A stretch of DNA of 64,000 nt from Streptomyces sp. NBC_01549 (GCF_026339955.1 NZ_JAPEPW010000001.1:1798001-1862000), one strand, 5' to 3'. Numbered from the stretch's first letter, positions 44,253-52,848 are shown. Translations and numbers: made by a program. Notes: generated by a model not told the origin, from the sequence alone.

Positions 44253-45695
44253 ATGGCATCCGCATCCGCTTTCGAGTACGCACCGGCGCCCGAGTCCCGC
44301 TCCGTCGTCGACATCGCGCCCTCCTACGGCCTGTTCATCGACGGTGAGTTCACCGAGGCGGCGGACGGCAAGGTCTTCAAGACCGTCTCCCCGTCCACCG
44401 AAGAGGTCCTCTCCGAGGTCGCCCAGGCCGGTCCCGAGGACGTCGACCGTGCCGTGAAGGCCGCCCGCAGGGCCTTCGAGAAGTGGTCGGCGCTGCCGGG
44501 CTCCGAGCGCGCCAAGTACCTCTTCCGCATCGCCCGGATCATCCAGGAGCGCTCCCGCGAGCTCGCCGTCCTGGAGACCCTCGACAACGGCAAGCCGATC
44601 AAGGAGACGCGCGACGCCGACCTCCCCCTGGTCGCCGCGCACTTCTTCTACTACGCGGGCTGGGCCGACAAGCTCGACCACGCCGGCTTCGGCGCGAACC
44701 CCCGCCCCCTGGGCGTCGCTGGCCAGGTCATCCCCTGGAACTTCCCGCTGCTGATGCTGGCGTGGAAGATCGCCCCGGCGCTGGCGACCGGCAACACGGT
44801 CGTCCTCAAGCCCGCCGAGACGACCCCCCTCTCCGCCCTGTTCTTCGCGGACATCTGCCGCCAGGCGGGCCTGCCCAAGGGCGTCGTCAACATCCTTCCG
44901 GGATACGGCGACACGGGCGCCGCACTCGTCGAGCACCCCGACGTGAACAAGGTGGCCTTCACCGGCTCCACCGCCGTCGGCAAGGCGATCGCCCGCCAGG
45001 TCGCGGGCACGGACAAGAAGGTCACCCTCGAACTCGGCGGCAAGGGCGCGAACATCGTCTTCGACGACGCCCCCATCGACCAGGCCGTCGAGGGCGTCGT
45101 CACCGGCATCTTCTTCAACCAGGGCCAGGTCTGCTGCGCGGGCTCCCGCCTCCTCGCCCAGGAGTCGATCCACGACGAGCTGCTGGACTCGCTCAAGCGC
45201 CGTCTGTCGACGCTGCGCCTCGGCGACCCTCTCGACAAGAACACGGACATCGGCGCGATCAACTCCGCCGCGCAGCTCTCGCGCATCACCGCGCTCGTCG
45301 AACAGGGCGAGGCGGAGGGCGCCGAGCGCTGGTCCCCGGCCTGCGAACTCCCCTCCTCCGGCTACTGGTTCGCCCCGACGCTCTTCACGAACGTCACCCA
45401 GGCGCACACCATCGCGCGCGACGAGATCTTCGGCCCGGTCCTGTCCGTCCTCACGTTCCGGACGCCCGACGAGGCCGTCGCCAAGGCCAACAACTCCCAG
45501 TACGGCCTCTCCGCCGGCATCTGGACCGAGAAGGGCTCCCGGATCCTGGCCGTCGCGAGCAAGCTGCGCGCGGGCGTCATCTGGTCCAACACGTTCAACA
45601 AGTTCGACCCGACCTCGCCGTTCGGCGGTTACAAGGAGTCGGGCTTCGGCCGCGAGGGCGGTCGCCACGGCCTGGAGGCGTACCTCGATGTCTGA
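44253..45695 (+). CDS. aldehyde dehydrogenase
   Basis: NAD(P)-dependent oxidation of an aldehyde to the acid, 480 residues. PWNFPLLMLAWKIAPALATG, catalytic Glu260 (LELGGKGANIVF), nucleophile Cys294 (GQVCCAGSR), and C-terminal PFGGYKESGFGREGG. Starts 5 bp after deoC and overlaps the next gene by 8 nt, so the three are co-transcribed; acetaldehyde from DeoC is the obvious substrate by context. Confidence 0.95.
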   Translation: MASASAFEYAPAPESRSVVDIAPSYGLFIDGEFTEAADGKVFKTVSPSTEEVLSEVAQAGPEDVDRAVKAARRAFEKWSALPGSERAKYLFRIARIIQERSRELAVLETLDNGKPIKETRDADLPLVAAHFFYYAGWADKLDHAGFGANPRPLGVAGQVIPWNFPLLMLAWKIAPALATGNTVVLKPAETTPLSALFFADICRQAGLPKGVVNILPGYGDTGAALVEHPDVNKVAFTGSTAVGKAIARQVAGTDKKVTLELGGKGANIVFDDAPIDQAVEGVVTGIFFNQGQVCCAGSRLLAQESIHDELLDSLKRRLSTLRLGDPLDKNTDIGAINSAAQLSRITALVEQGEAEGAERWSPACELPSSGYWFAPTLFTNVTQAHTIARDEIFGPVLSVLTFRTPDEAVAKANNSQYGLSAGIWTEKGSRILAVASKLRAGVIWSNTFNKFDPTSPFGGYKESGFGREGGRHGLEAYLDV

Positions 45696-46596
45696 GAAGA
45701 CCGACAAGACCGAGCAGCAGCGACTGAGCGTCTTCAAGACCTACAAGCTGTACGTCGGCGGGAAGTTCCCGCGTTCCGAGAGCGGCCGGGTGTACGAGGT
45801 GACGGACTCGAAGGGCAAGTGGCTGGCGAACGCGCCCCTTTCCTCCCGCAAGGACGCCCGTGACGCGGTGGTCGCCGCCCGTAAGGCGTTCGGCGGCTGG
45901 TCCGGCGCGACGGCGTACAACCGCGGTCAGATCCTCTACCGCGTCGCCGAGATGCTGGAGGGCCGCAAGGACCAGTTCGTCCGTGAGGTCGCGGACGCGG
46001 AGGGCCTGTCGAAGTCCAAGGCTGCCGCGGTCGTCGACGCGGCGATCGACCGCTGGGTCTGGTACGCAGGCTGGACCGACAAGATCGCTCAGGTGGTGGG
46101 CGGCGGCAACCCGGTCGCGGGCCCCTTCTTCAACCTCTCCACCCCGGAGCCGACCGGCGTCGTCACCGTCCTCGCCCCCCAGGAGTCGTCCTTCCTGGGC
46201 CTGGTCTCGGTGATCGCCCCGGTGATCGCGACCGGCAACACGGTGATCGTGATCGCGAGCGAGAAGTCCCCGCTCCCGGCGCTGTCGCTGGGCGAGGTAC
46301 TGGCCACGTCCGACCTGCCGGGCGGGGTCGTCAACATCCTCTCCGGAAAGACGGCGGAGATCGCCGCTCCCCTCGCCGCACACCAGGACGTCAACGCGAT
46401 CGACCTCGCGGGCGCGGACGACGTACTGGCGAAGGAGCTGGAGATCGCCGCGGCCGACAACCTGAAGCGGGTCGTCCGTCCACAGCCTGTGGATTATTCA
46501 CTGACGCCCGGCATCGAGCGCCTGACGGCCTTCCTGGAGACGAAGACGGTCTGGCACCCGACGGGCGCGCTCGGCGCCTCCGGCTCGTCCTACTGA
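45688..46596 (+). CDS. truncated aldehyde dehydrogenase homologue, no catalytic cysteine
   Basis: 302 residues covering only the N-terminal NAD-binding half of the family: KLYVGGKFPRSESGRVY, RGQILYRVAEMLE, WYAGWTDKIAQVVGGGNPV, APQESSFLGLVSVIAPVIATG. After about residue 235 it leaves the family, and the LELGG and GQxC regions are absent; it ends ETKTVWHPTGALGASG. The frame is clean, so this is a designed short form, not a recent frameshift. Start overlaps the full-length enzyme by 8 nt. Probably a structural partner or regulator of that enzyme. Confidence 0.85.
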   Translation: MSEKTDKTEQQRLSVFKTYKLYVGGKFPRSESGRVYEVTDSKGKWLANAPLSSRKDARDAVVAARKAFGGWSGATAYNRGQILYRVAEMLEGRKDQFVREVADAEGLSKSKAAAVVDAAIDRWVWYAGWTDKIAQVVGGGNPVAGPFFNLSTPEPTGVVTVLAPQESSFLGLVSVIAPVIATGNTVIVIASEKSPLPALSLGEVLATSDLPGGVVNILSGKTAEIAAPLAAHQDVNAIDLAGADDVLAKELEIAAADNLKRVVRPQPVDYSLTPGIERLTAFLETKTVWHPTGALGASGSSY

Positions 46597-46600
46597 GTAG

Positions 46601-46638
46601 CTCCCCGCGCCCCGTTTCTTGTTTCGGGGCGCGGGGAG
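46601..46638. terminator. terminator of the deoC-aldehyde dehydrogenase operon
   Basis: Perfect 14-bp stem CTCCCCGCGCCCCG with a T-rich 10-nt loop, 4 nt after the stop and 2 nt from the convergent gene's stop; bidirectional. Confidence 0.85.
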
Positions 46639-46640
46639 AC

Positions 46641-47057
46641 TCACGAACCCCCCAGCAACCCCAGCGCCTGTCCCACCACCGGCACACTCCCCACCGACGG
46701 CGCCTGCGTCAGCGGCCCCGTCAGCGCCCGCGAGGTCAGCGGCTTGAAGTCCGCGAGCTGGGTGCCCACCCCGTTGTCGAGCGGGTCGACCCCGGTGCCG
46801 GCGAGCGGGTTGGGCTTGAGGCCCGCGAGCGGACCTGTGGCATATCCCACCGCGCCGGTCAGGGCGCCCAGACCCGCCTGCGGGTCGAGGTTGCCCAGCG
46901 AGGTGGGCTGGGTGCGCATCAGATCCACGGCGGGGGCCGCGTCCGCGACGGCCGGGGTCGCCGCGGCGGCCGCACCGGCGGCGACCACCCCGGCCGCGAC
47001 GGCGATGCGCGCGGTGGTGCGGGCCAGGGCGGTCTGCTGACGTGCGTGTCGCGCCAT
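46641..47057 (-). CDS. small secreted Ala/Gly/Leu-rich protein
   Basis: 138 residues. Signal peptide (about 1-41, ending AVADAAPA), then a hydrophobic low-complexity mature part (GLGALTGAVGYATGPLAGL, PVVGQALGLLGGS) without cysteines or known domain. ATG 47057 with AGAGGA 7 nt upstream. It resembles in composition the secreted protein at 53136-53489. Function unknown; an exported surface-active or envelope protein is a guess. Confidence 0.7.
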   Translation of the reverse strand: MARHARQQTALARTTARIAVAAGVVAAGAAAAATPAVADAAPAVDLMRTQPTSLGNLDPQAGLGALTGAVGYATGPLAGLKPNPLAGTGVDPLDNGVGTQLADFKPLTSRALTGPLTQAPSVGSVPVVGQALGLLGGS

Positions 47058-47219
47058 CGGATGTCCTCTTCGGTGAGCGTGAACGAATTGCGGGCGGAGA
47101 GCAACGGGATTCGCACGCAGAGTAGTTGACCCAGATGCCGTTCCGGGCGGCGATGGCGGCGGGTTCACCCGTGCGGGTCACGTGCGGGTCAACAGACATA
47201 CGGACGTAACCCCGATAAT

Positions 47220-47242
47220 CCTCCGGGATAATGTCCCGGAGG
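47220..47242. promoter_or_regulatory. inverted repeat upstream of uridine kinase
   Basis: CCTCCGGGA, 5-nt spacer TAATG, TCCCGGAGG: perfect 9-bp arms 49 bp before the kinase start. A -10-like TAATCC is beside it. Candidate operator. Confidence 0.5.
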
Positions 47243-47291
47243 CCTGCCGAAGCGCGGCGGGGCCCGGCCGAGTCACAGAAGGTACAGAGAA

Positions 47292-47918
47292 TTGGGTTCC
47301 CATCCTCCGATACCCACCCGTGTGGTGCTGCTCTGCGGCCCCTCCGGCTCTGGAAAGTCCCTTCTCGCGGCCGATTCCGGGCTTCCCGTACTGCGCCTCG
47401 ACGACTTCTACAAAGAGGGCACCGACCCGACGCTTCCCCAGGTCGAGGGCAGCCCCGACATCGACTGGGACCATCCCCAGTCGTGGGACGCGGACATCGC
47501 GGTCGCGGCGATCGAGGAGCTGTGCCGTACGGGACGTACGACCGTTCCCGTCTACGACATCGCGCTGAGCGCCCGTACCGGCGCGGAGGCGCTGCACATC
47601 GAGCGGACGCCGCTGTTCATCGCGGAGGGCATCTTCGCCGCCGAGATCGTCGAGCGCTGCCGGGAACTGGGCCTGCTGGCCGACGCGCTGTGTCTGTCCC
47701 GCGGCCCGGTGACCACGTTCCGCCGCCGCTTCCTGCGGGATCTGCGGGAGGGCCGCAAGTCGGTCCCGTTCCTGTTGCGACGCGGCTGGCGTCTGATGCG
47801 TGCCGAGCGTTCGATCGTGGCCCGGCAGAGCGCGCTGGGCGCCCACCCCTGCGACAAGGCCGAGGCCCTGGGCCGACTGGCCGCGGCGGCCGCCGGACGC
47901 TGCACGACACCGGCGTAG
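47292..47918 (+). CDS. uridine kinase-like P-loop kinase
   Basis: Phosphorylates uridine/cytidine with NTP for pyrimidine salvage. 208 residues with Walker A GPSGSGKS, DDFYKEG (acidic substrate loop), DWDHPQSWD, VYDIALSARTG, and the lid FRRRFLRDLREGRKS. TTG 47292 with GAAGG upstream is the most likely start; a GTG eight codons later is possible. It belongs by function with the nucleoside genes around it but carries a different upstream repeat. Confidence 0.88.
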   Translation: MGSHPPIPTRVVLLCGPSGSGKSLLAADSGLPVLRLDDFYKEGTDPTLPQVEGSPDIDWDHPQSWDADIAVAAIEELCRTGRTTVPVYDIALSARTGAEALHIERTPLFIAEGIFAAEIVERCRELGLLADALCLSRGPVTTFRRRFLRDLREGRKSVPFLLRRGWRLMRAERSIVARQSALGAHPCDKAEALGRLAAAAAGRCTTPA

Positions 47919-47973
47919 TCGCGGGCACCGCGCGCGGAAACACAAAAAGAGGCCGGACACGAAAAGAGGCCCA

Positions 47974-47992
47974 GGCGGACCCCCCGTCCGCC
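47974..47992 (+). terminator. terminator of uridine kinase
   Basis: GGCGGAC, loop CCCCC, GTCCGCC, followed by CGGACCTTTTCTCGTTT, a T-rich tail rare in this genome. Confidence 0.75.
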
Positions 47993-48010
47993 CGGACCTT
48001 TTCTCGTTTC

Positions 48011-48050
48011 CCCCGTGATCCCCCGTACTCCCCCGTGATCCCCCGTGCTC
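48011..48050. repeat. four 10-bp tandem repeats, G-quadruplex-prone on minus strand
   Basis: CCCCGTGATC-type units occur four times. With the preceding base each has a C5 run (48010-48014, 48020-48024, 48030-48034, 48040-48044), so the sigQ sense strand reads G5-N5-G5-N5-G5-N5-G5, 90 nt beyond the sigQ stop. Confidence 0.75.
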
Positions 48051-48133
48051 CGCAGGGGTCCCCCGACCCCGTTGGTTTCCCCCCGGTACTGCTCCCCCCG
48101 TACTACCTGTTACCCACTTCCCCCCACAGACCT

Positions 48134-48886
48134 TCAGGCAACGAGCTCCCCGAAGGACTCCTCCTCGTCACGGCCGAAGCTGAGGACCTCGTCCTCACGC
48201 ATCCGGCGCAGCGACCGCCAGATGCTCGACTTCACCGTGCCGACACTGATGTCGAGGATCTCCGCGATCTCCGGGTCCGTGCGGCCCTCGTAGTAACGGA
48301 GGACCAGCATCGTGCGCTGGAGTTCGGGCAGCCGGGCCAGCGCCTGCCACAGCACGGCGCGCAGCTCGGTGCCGCGCATCGCGTCCGTGTCACCGGCGGT
48401 CTCCGGCAGTTCCTCGGTCGGGTATTCGTTCAGCTTGCGGCGGCGCCACGCGCTGATGTGCAGATTGGTCATGGTGCGGCGGAGGTAGCCCCCGACCGCG
48501 GCCTTGTCACTGATCCGGTCCCAGGCCCGGTACGTCGAGAACAGCGCGCTCTGCAGCAGGTCCTCGGCCTCGAAGCGGTCCCCGGTCAGGTGGTAGGCGG
48601 TTGCGTACAGGGAGGCGCGGCGCTCCTGGACGTAGGCGGTGAACTCCGCCTCCGACACCGAGCGACGTTCCCCCGTGGCCTCCCTGTACGCGGCTCCCCC
48701 GTGAGCTCCCCCGTTACCGCCGCTCTCCCCCGTGAAGGCGTCAACCACCGTCATGTACGCGGTGTGCTGACGCCCGGCGCCGCGAGCGCACCCCCGCCCG
48801 CTCACGGCACCGGACTTCTCCGAACCCCTGACGTCGTGGAGCCGCGTGACAACTGCGCTAGTGCTGGTGCTGTGCAGCGTGTTCAT
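48134..48886 (-). CDS. sigQ: ECF sigma factor SigQ (SigE-like family)
   Basis: RNA polymerase sigma factor, 250 residues. An 80-residue low-complexity lead precedes region 2 (FTAYVQERRASLYATAYHLTGDRFEAEDLLQSALFSTYRAW) and region 4 (LARLPELQRTMLVLRYYEGRTDPEIAEILDISVGTVKSSIWRSL). In S. coelicolor sigQ is divergent to afsQ1, is activated by AfsQ1 under nitrogen-rich stress and affects antibiotic output; the same arrangement and an AfsQ1 box are seen here. ATG 48886; ATG 48754 would give a shorter protein of family-typical length. Four C5 runs (48670-48731) encode the Gly-rich part of the leader. Confidence 0.93.
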   Translation of the reverse strand: MNTLHSTSTSAVVTRLHDVRGSEKSGAVSGRGCARGAGRQHTAYMTVVDAFTGESGGNGGAHGGAAYREATGERRSVSEAEFTAYVQERRASLYATAYHLTGDRFEAEDLLQSALFSTYRAWDRISDKAAVGGYLRRTMTNLHISAWRRRKLNEYPTEELPETAGDTDAMRGTELRAVLWQALARLPELQRTMLVLRYYEGRTDPEIAEILDISVGTVKSSIWRSLRRMREDEVLSFGRDEEESFGELVA

Positions 48887-49009
48887 CTCGCGCCCCCCGT
48901 CGTGGAGTTCCGGTTCTTCGGTTCGTTCCGTCGTGCTGTCGTGCCGTCTTGCTCTCTTGCTCGTGTCGAAAAGCTTGCCCGGGCCACTTCATGGCCGTGT
49001 CCGCCGACT

Positions 49010-49061
49010 GTCACAGACCTGTCACAGGGCCCCCTCCCCAGGCGCGTCACGGCACGATCAC
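49010..49061. promoter_or_regulatory. AfsQ1 binding box between sigQ and afsQ1
   Basis: GTCAC-N6-GTCAC at 49010-49025 fits the published AfsQ1 consensus GTnAC-N6-GTnAC exactly. A second, weaker copy GTCAC-N6-ATCAC is at 49046-49061. They lie in the 302-bp divergent region and would let AfsQ1 control sigQ and its own operon. Confidence 0.85.
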
Positions 49062-49188
49062 AGCAAGGTCTCAGAGGAGAGCGGTAGGGCGACGCGGATG
49101 CCCTTCGGGCGCCCCCTTATGTGCGGGAGATGGGCGGGAGCGCTCCAACTGTCGAAAGACTCCCTCGCCATGGGCCAGAATGACGTCC

Positions 49189-49866
49189 GTGCCTTCCCTG
49201 TTGCTGATCGAGGACGACGACGCCATCCGTACGGCCCTGGAGCTCTCTTTGACGCGCCAGGGACACCGGGTGGCCACCGCTGCCACCGGCGAGGACGGTC
49301 TGAAACTGCTGCGTGAACAGCGGCCGGATCTGATCGTCCTGGACGTGATGCTGCCCGGCATCGACGGGTTCGAGGTGTGCCGGCGCATCCGGCGCACAGA
49401 CCAGCTGCCGATCATTCTGCTGACCGCGCGCAGCGACGACATCGACATCGTGGTCGGGCTCGAGTCCGGCGCCGACGACTATGTCGTCAAACCTGTGCAG
49501 GGGCGGGTGCTCGACGCCCGGATCAGGGCCGTGCTCCGGCGCGGGGAGCGCGAGGCCAACGACTCGGCGACGTTCGGTTCCCTCGTCATCGACCGGTCGG
49601 CCATGACGGTCACCAAGAACGGCGAGGATCTGCAGCTGACGCCCACCGAGCTGCGCCTGCTCCTGGAACTGAGCCGCCGGCCCGGACAGGCCCTGTCCCG
49701 CCAGCAGTTGCTGCGGCTGGTATGGGAGCACGACTACCTGGGCGACTCGCGGCTGGTGGACGCGTGTGTCCAGCGGCTGCGGGCGAAGATCGAGGACGTG
49801 CCGTCCTCGCCCACCCTGATCCGTACGGTCCGCGGAGTCGGCTACCGACTGGACACCCCTCAGTGA
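49189..49866 (+). CDS. afsQ1: AfsQ1 response regulator (OmpR family)
   Basis: Response regulator of the AfsQ1/Q2 system that switches antibiotic production and nitrogen metabolism. 225 residues: receiver with acidic pocket IEDDD, phosphoacceptor Asp52 (VLDVMLPG) and Lys101 (VKPVQ), then a winged-helix DNA-binding domain (LTPTELRLLLELSRRPG, VDACVQRLRAKIED, TVRGVGYRL). GTG 49189 gives exactly the S. coelicolor AfsQ1 length as I recall it; ATG 49180 adds three residues. Stop overlaps afsQ2 by 4 nt. Confidence 0.96.
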   Translation: MPSLLLIEDDDAIRTALELSLTRQGHRVATAATGEDGLKLLREQRPDLIVLDVMLPGIDGFEVCRRIRRTDQLPIILLTARSDDIDIVVGLESGADDYVVKPVQGRVLDARIRAVLRRGEREANDSATFGSLVIDRSAMTVTKNGEDLQLTPTELRLLLELSRRPGQALSRQQLLRLVWEHDYLGDSRLVDACVQRLRAKIEDVPSSPTLIRTVRGVGYRLDTPQ

Positions 49867-51434
49867 CGCCACCGCACGACGAGCTCCGCGGCTGGGCCGC
49901 GGCGCGCAGGGCGATCCTGGCGGGGCTGCGCTTCACGAGCCTGCGACTGCGGCTGGTCGTGGTGTTCGGACTCGTCGCGCTCACGGCCGCCGTGTCGGCG
50001 TCGGGCATCGCGTACTGGCTCAACCGCGAGGCGGTGCTGACGCGTACGCAGGACGCGGTGCTGCGCGACTTCCAGCAGGAGATGCGCAACCACGCCAGCA
50101 TGCTGCCGATGCATCCGGCGCAGGACGAACTGCAGCGCACGGCGGGCCAGATGGCCAACAGCAGCCAGCGCTTCAGCGTGCTCCTCGTCGCCCAGGACGA
50201 CAACGGCAAGACCGTCATCGGCAACTCCGCGCTGGACACGTTCACGCTGGACGACGTACCCAAGTCCCTCCAGAAGGCTGTGAACAAGGAGCAGCCGCTC
50301 TCCTCGAACAACAAGTCGGCCTATCACCTGTACTGGCAGCGCATCACCGACCACGACAAGCCGTACCTGGTGGGTGGCGCGAGGGTGATCGACGGGACGA
50401 CGACCGGCTACATGCTCAAGTCCCTGGAGCCCGAGGCCAAGGACCTCAACTCGCTGGCCTGGTCACTGGGTATCGCGACCGGTCTGGCCCTGATCGGCTC
50501 GGCACTGCTCGCCCAGGCCGCCGCGACGACCGTCCTCAAGCCGGTGCACCGCCTCGGTATCGCGGCCCGCCGTCTGGGCGAGGGCAAGCTCGACACCCGG
50601 CTGCGCGTCTCGGGCACGGACGAGCTCGCGGACCTCTCCCGCACGTTCAACCACACGGCGGAGGCTCTCGAGAAACGCGTCGCGGACATGAGCGCCCGCG
50701 ACGAGGCGTCCCGCCGTTTCGTCGCGGACATGTCCCACGAACTCCGTACGCCGCTCACCGCGATCACCGCCGTGACGGAGATCCTGGAAGAGGAACTGGA
50801 CGCGGAGACGGGCAGCGTCGACCCGATGATCGAACCGGCCGTCCGGCTGGTCGTCAGCGAGACCCGCCGCCTCAACGACCTCGTCGAGAACCTCATGGAG
50901 GTCACCCGTTTCGACGCGGGCACCGCCCGGCTGGTCCTCGACGACGTGGACATCGCCGACCAGATCACCGCGTGCATAGACGCACGCGCCTGGCTGGACG
51001 CCGTCGACCTGGACGCCGAGCGCGGCATCATGGCGCGTCTCGACCCGCGACGCCTGGACGTGATCCTGGCGAACCTCATCGGCAACGCGCTCAAGCACGG
51101 CGGCAGCCCGGTCCGTGTCTCGGTCCGCGAAGAGGCCGACGACCTCCTCATCGAGGTCCAGGACCACGGGCCCGGCATCCCCGAGGACGTCCTCCCGCAC
51201 GTCTTCGACCGCTTCTACAAGGCGAGCGCCTCCCGCCCCCGCTCCGAGGGCAGCGGTCTCGGCCTCTCCATCGCCCTGGAGAACGCGCACATCCACGGCG
51301 GCGAGATCACCGCGGCCAACTCGCCCAAGGGAGGCGCCGTCTTCACGCTCCGCCTCCCGCAGGACGCGTCGGAGCTGCTCGCCGACGACGAGCGAGGGCG
51401 CAACGGGAACGGTACGGAGGGCAACGCCGGATGA
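49863..51434 (+). CDS. afsQ2: AfsQ2 sensor histidine kinase
   Basis: Membrane kinase for AfsQ1. 523 residues: helix 30-52, extracellular sensor domain about 53-195, second helix about 198-220, HAMP (222-275), dimerisation domain with His292 (ADMSHELRTPLTAIT), ATPase domain with N box NLIGNALKHGG, DHGPGIP, FDRFYKA and GSGLGLSIA. GTG overlaps the afsQ1 stop (GTGA), and the following lipoprotein overlaps its stop (ATGA), making a coupled three-gene operon. Confidence 0.96.
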   Translation: MTPPHDELRGWAAARRAILAGLRFTSLRLRLVVVFGLVALTAAVSASGIAYWLNREAVLTRTQDAVLRDFQQEMRNHASMLPMHPAQDELQRTAGQMANSSQRFSVLLVAQDDNGKTVIGNSALDTFTLDDVPKSLQKAVNKEQPLSSNNKSAYHLYWQRITDHDKPYLVGGARVIDGTTTGYMLKSLEPEAKDLNSLAWSLGIATGLALIGSALLAQAAATTVLKPVHRLGIAARRLGEGKLDTRLRVSGTDELADLSRTFNHTAEALEKRVADMSARDEASRRFVADMSHELRTPLTAITAVTEILEEELDAETGSVDPMIEPAVRLVVSETRRLNDLVENLMEVTRFDAGTARLVLDDVDIADQITACIDARAWLDAVDLDAERGIMARLDPRRLDVILANLIGNALKHGGSPVRVSVREEADDLLIEVQDHGPGIPEDVLPHVFDRFYKASASRPRSEGSGLGLSIALENAHIHGGEITAANSPKGGAVFTLRLPQDASELLADDERGRNGNGTEGNAG

Positions 51435-52069
51435 CGACCGTGGTACGAGGCCGAGAGGGGCGCCGACGGACGCCTCTCGCCTCCCTCTCCCTCCCTCTCC
51501 TCGCCGTCCTGCTCGCGGGCTGCGGTATCCGCTCCACCCAGGTCCCGACGGACTTCGGCCCCGCGCCGTCCCGGGTCCCGTGCGCGATGTCCGGCCCGGA
51601 CATCACCACCCAGACGTCCGGTGGCATCCCGGTCCAGGTCTTCCTGCTCTGCTCCGGGCAACTGGTGACGGTCGACCGGTCCGTGCGGATTCCCGACGGT
51701 ACGGCGGAGGGTGCGCGGCGGGTTCTGGTGGCGCAGGGGCTTCTCGACGAGCTCGCCGAGACGCCCTCCACGCCCGAGCAGCAGGCCGGCTACACGACCG
51801 ACGTGCGTGGCGGGATGACGGTGAGCGGGCCCCGGCGCAAGGACCCCGAGGACGCGCTCCGCCTCAGCACTCCGCCCCAGGACCTGACCCCCGCGGCCCT
51901 CGCCCAGATCATCTGCACCTTCTCCGACTCCGCCGCCGCGCAGGACGACGGTTCGGTCATCCTCGGCGGCCCCGACACCGCCCCGCTGCGCCGCTACGAG
52001 TGCCCCACCGACGTCCGGGCCAACCCCACCGCCAAGTCCCCCCCGTCCACAACGGTCTCCACCGCGTAA
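51431..52069 (+). CDS. lipoprotein of the afsQ operon
   Basis: 212-residue exported lipoprotein: signal 1-30, lipobox LLAGC, mature part with GerMN-like features (VPTDFGPAPSRV, VQVFLLCSGQLVTVDRSVRIPDG) and four extra cysteines. ATG overlaps the afsQ2 stop by 4 nt. By analogy with other actinobacterial kinase operons with a coupled lipoprotein, it may tune AfsQ2 signalling from outside; that is inference. Confidence 0.88.
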   Translation: MTTVVRGREGRRRTPLASLSLPLLAVLLAGCGIRSTQVPTDFGPAPSRVPCAMSGPDITTQTSGGIPVQVFLLCSGQLVTVDRSVRIPDGTAEGARRVLVAQGLLDELAETPSTPEQQAGYTTDVRGGMTVSGPRRKDPEDALRLSTPPQDLTPAALAQIICTFSDSAAAQDDGSVILGGPDTAPLRRYECPTDVRANPTAKSPPSTTVSTA

Positions 52070-52193
52070 CCGTTCGCGCAACTGTTTCCTCGCCCCCGTT
52101 CCACGCCGTACTTGTGGCGCATCCCTCACCCCCCAGCCCCAAGCTCACCAATAACCCGGAACCGATCCTGCCGACCCCAGCGTCTTGGGAGGC

Positions 52194-52745
52194 GTGCAAC
52201 GTCAAGGCGAAGGCGGCGGCAGCGCCGTGACCCGCGTCCGTGCGGCAGGAGCTCTCCTCCTCGTCGCACATCTCGCGCTCGTCGCCTGGATCACGCTGCG
52301 CCCTCTGGACGTCCCCTGGGTGAGCCCCGCCAACTTCCGCCCGTTCGCCGGCATCAGAGCCGACCTCGCGCTCGGCCCGGCGGAAGCCGCCCGCCGGATA
52401 GGCGAGGGCCTCGGCCTGCTCGCCCCCCTCGGCGTCCTGCTCCCCATGGCCGGCGGCAGGCTGACCGCGTCCCCGCTCGGCTCCCTCGTCCACACGGTCG
52501 CCGCCGGCGCCCTGCTCTCGCTGGGAATCGAACTCCTGCAGACCGGCGTTCCCGGCCAGGTCGTGGACGTGGACTCCCTGCTGCTCAACACGGTCGGTGT
52601 CGCCCTGGCCCACCTCGCGATCGTGCCGGTCGCCAGGCCCAGGCTCCGCCGCCGGGCCGAGACCCGGCGCCGCGCGACCCTCCCCCGGGAGGACACGGTT
52701 CAGGGTCGGACCCCGACGATTCCCAGGGTCGGTATCGCCCCGTAG
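52194..52745 (+). CDS. VanZ family membrane protein
   Basis: About 183 residues with four membrane helices (about 15-35, 65-85, 98-120, 130-150) and the VanZ-type LSLGIELLQTGVPGQVVDVDSLLLNTVGVALAH signature spread over the last two; basic C-terminal tail. VanZ proteins give low-level teicoplanin resistance in some bacteria, but most homologues are uncharacterised. Start uncertain: GTG 52194 (GGGAGG very close) or GTG 52227. Separate from the afsQ operon by 124 bp with nothing notable in it. Confidence 0.8.
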   Translation: MQRQGEGGGSAVTRVRAAGALLLVAHLALVAWITLRPLDVPWVSPANFRPFAGIRADLALGPAEAARRIGEGLGLLAPLGVLLPMAGGRLTASPLGSLVHTVAAGALLSLGIELLQTGVPGQVVDVDSLLLNTVGVALAHLAIVPVARPRLRRRAETRRRATLPREDTVQGRTPTIPRVGIAP

Positions 52746-52848
52746 AGCGACGCTTCGCCCGCTTCGTCACCGTAGCGTTGGAGACATCGAGGAAGACCTC
52801 GGTGCCCCAACATCCCGGCATCCAGCCACGGTTCACGAAGGAGCCAGC

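Noticed and set aside
46498..47199. Alternative minus-strand frame starting at 47199
   Set aside because: Partly overlaps the secreted small protein in another frame; composition is Arg/Ala noise after the first 30 codons. A short upstream ORF cannot be excluded but is not supported.
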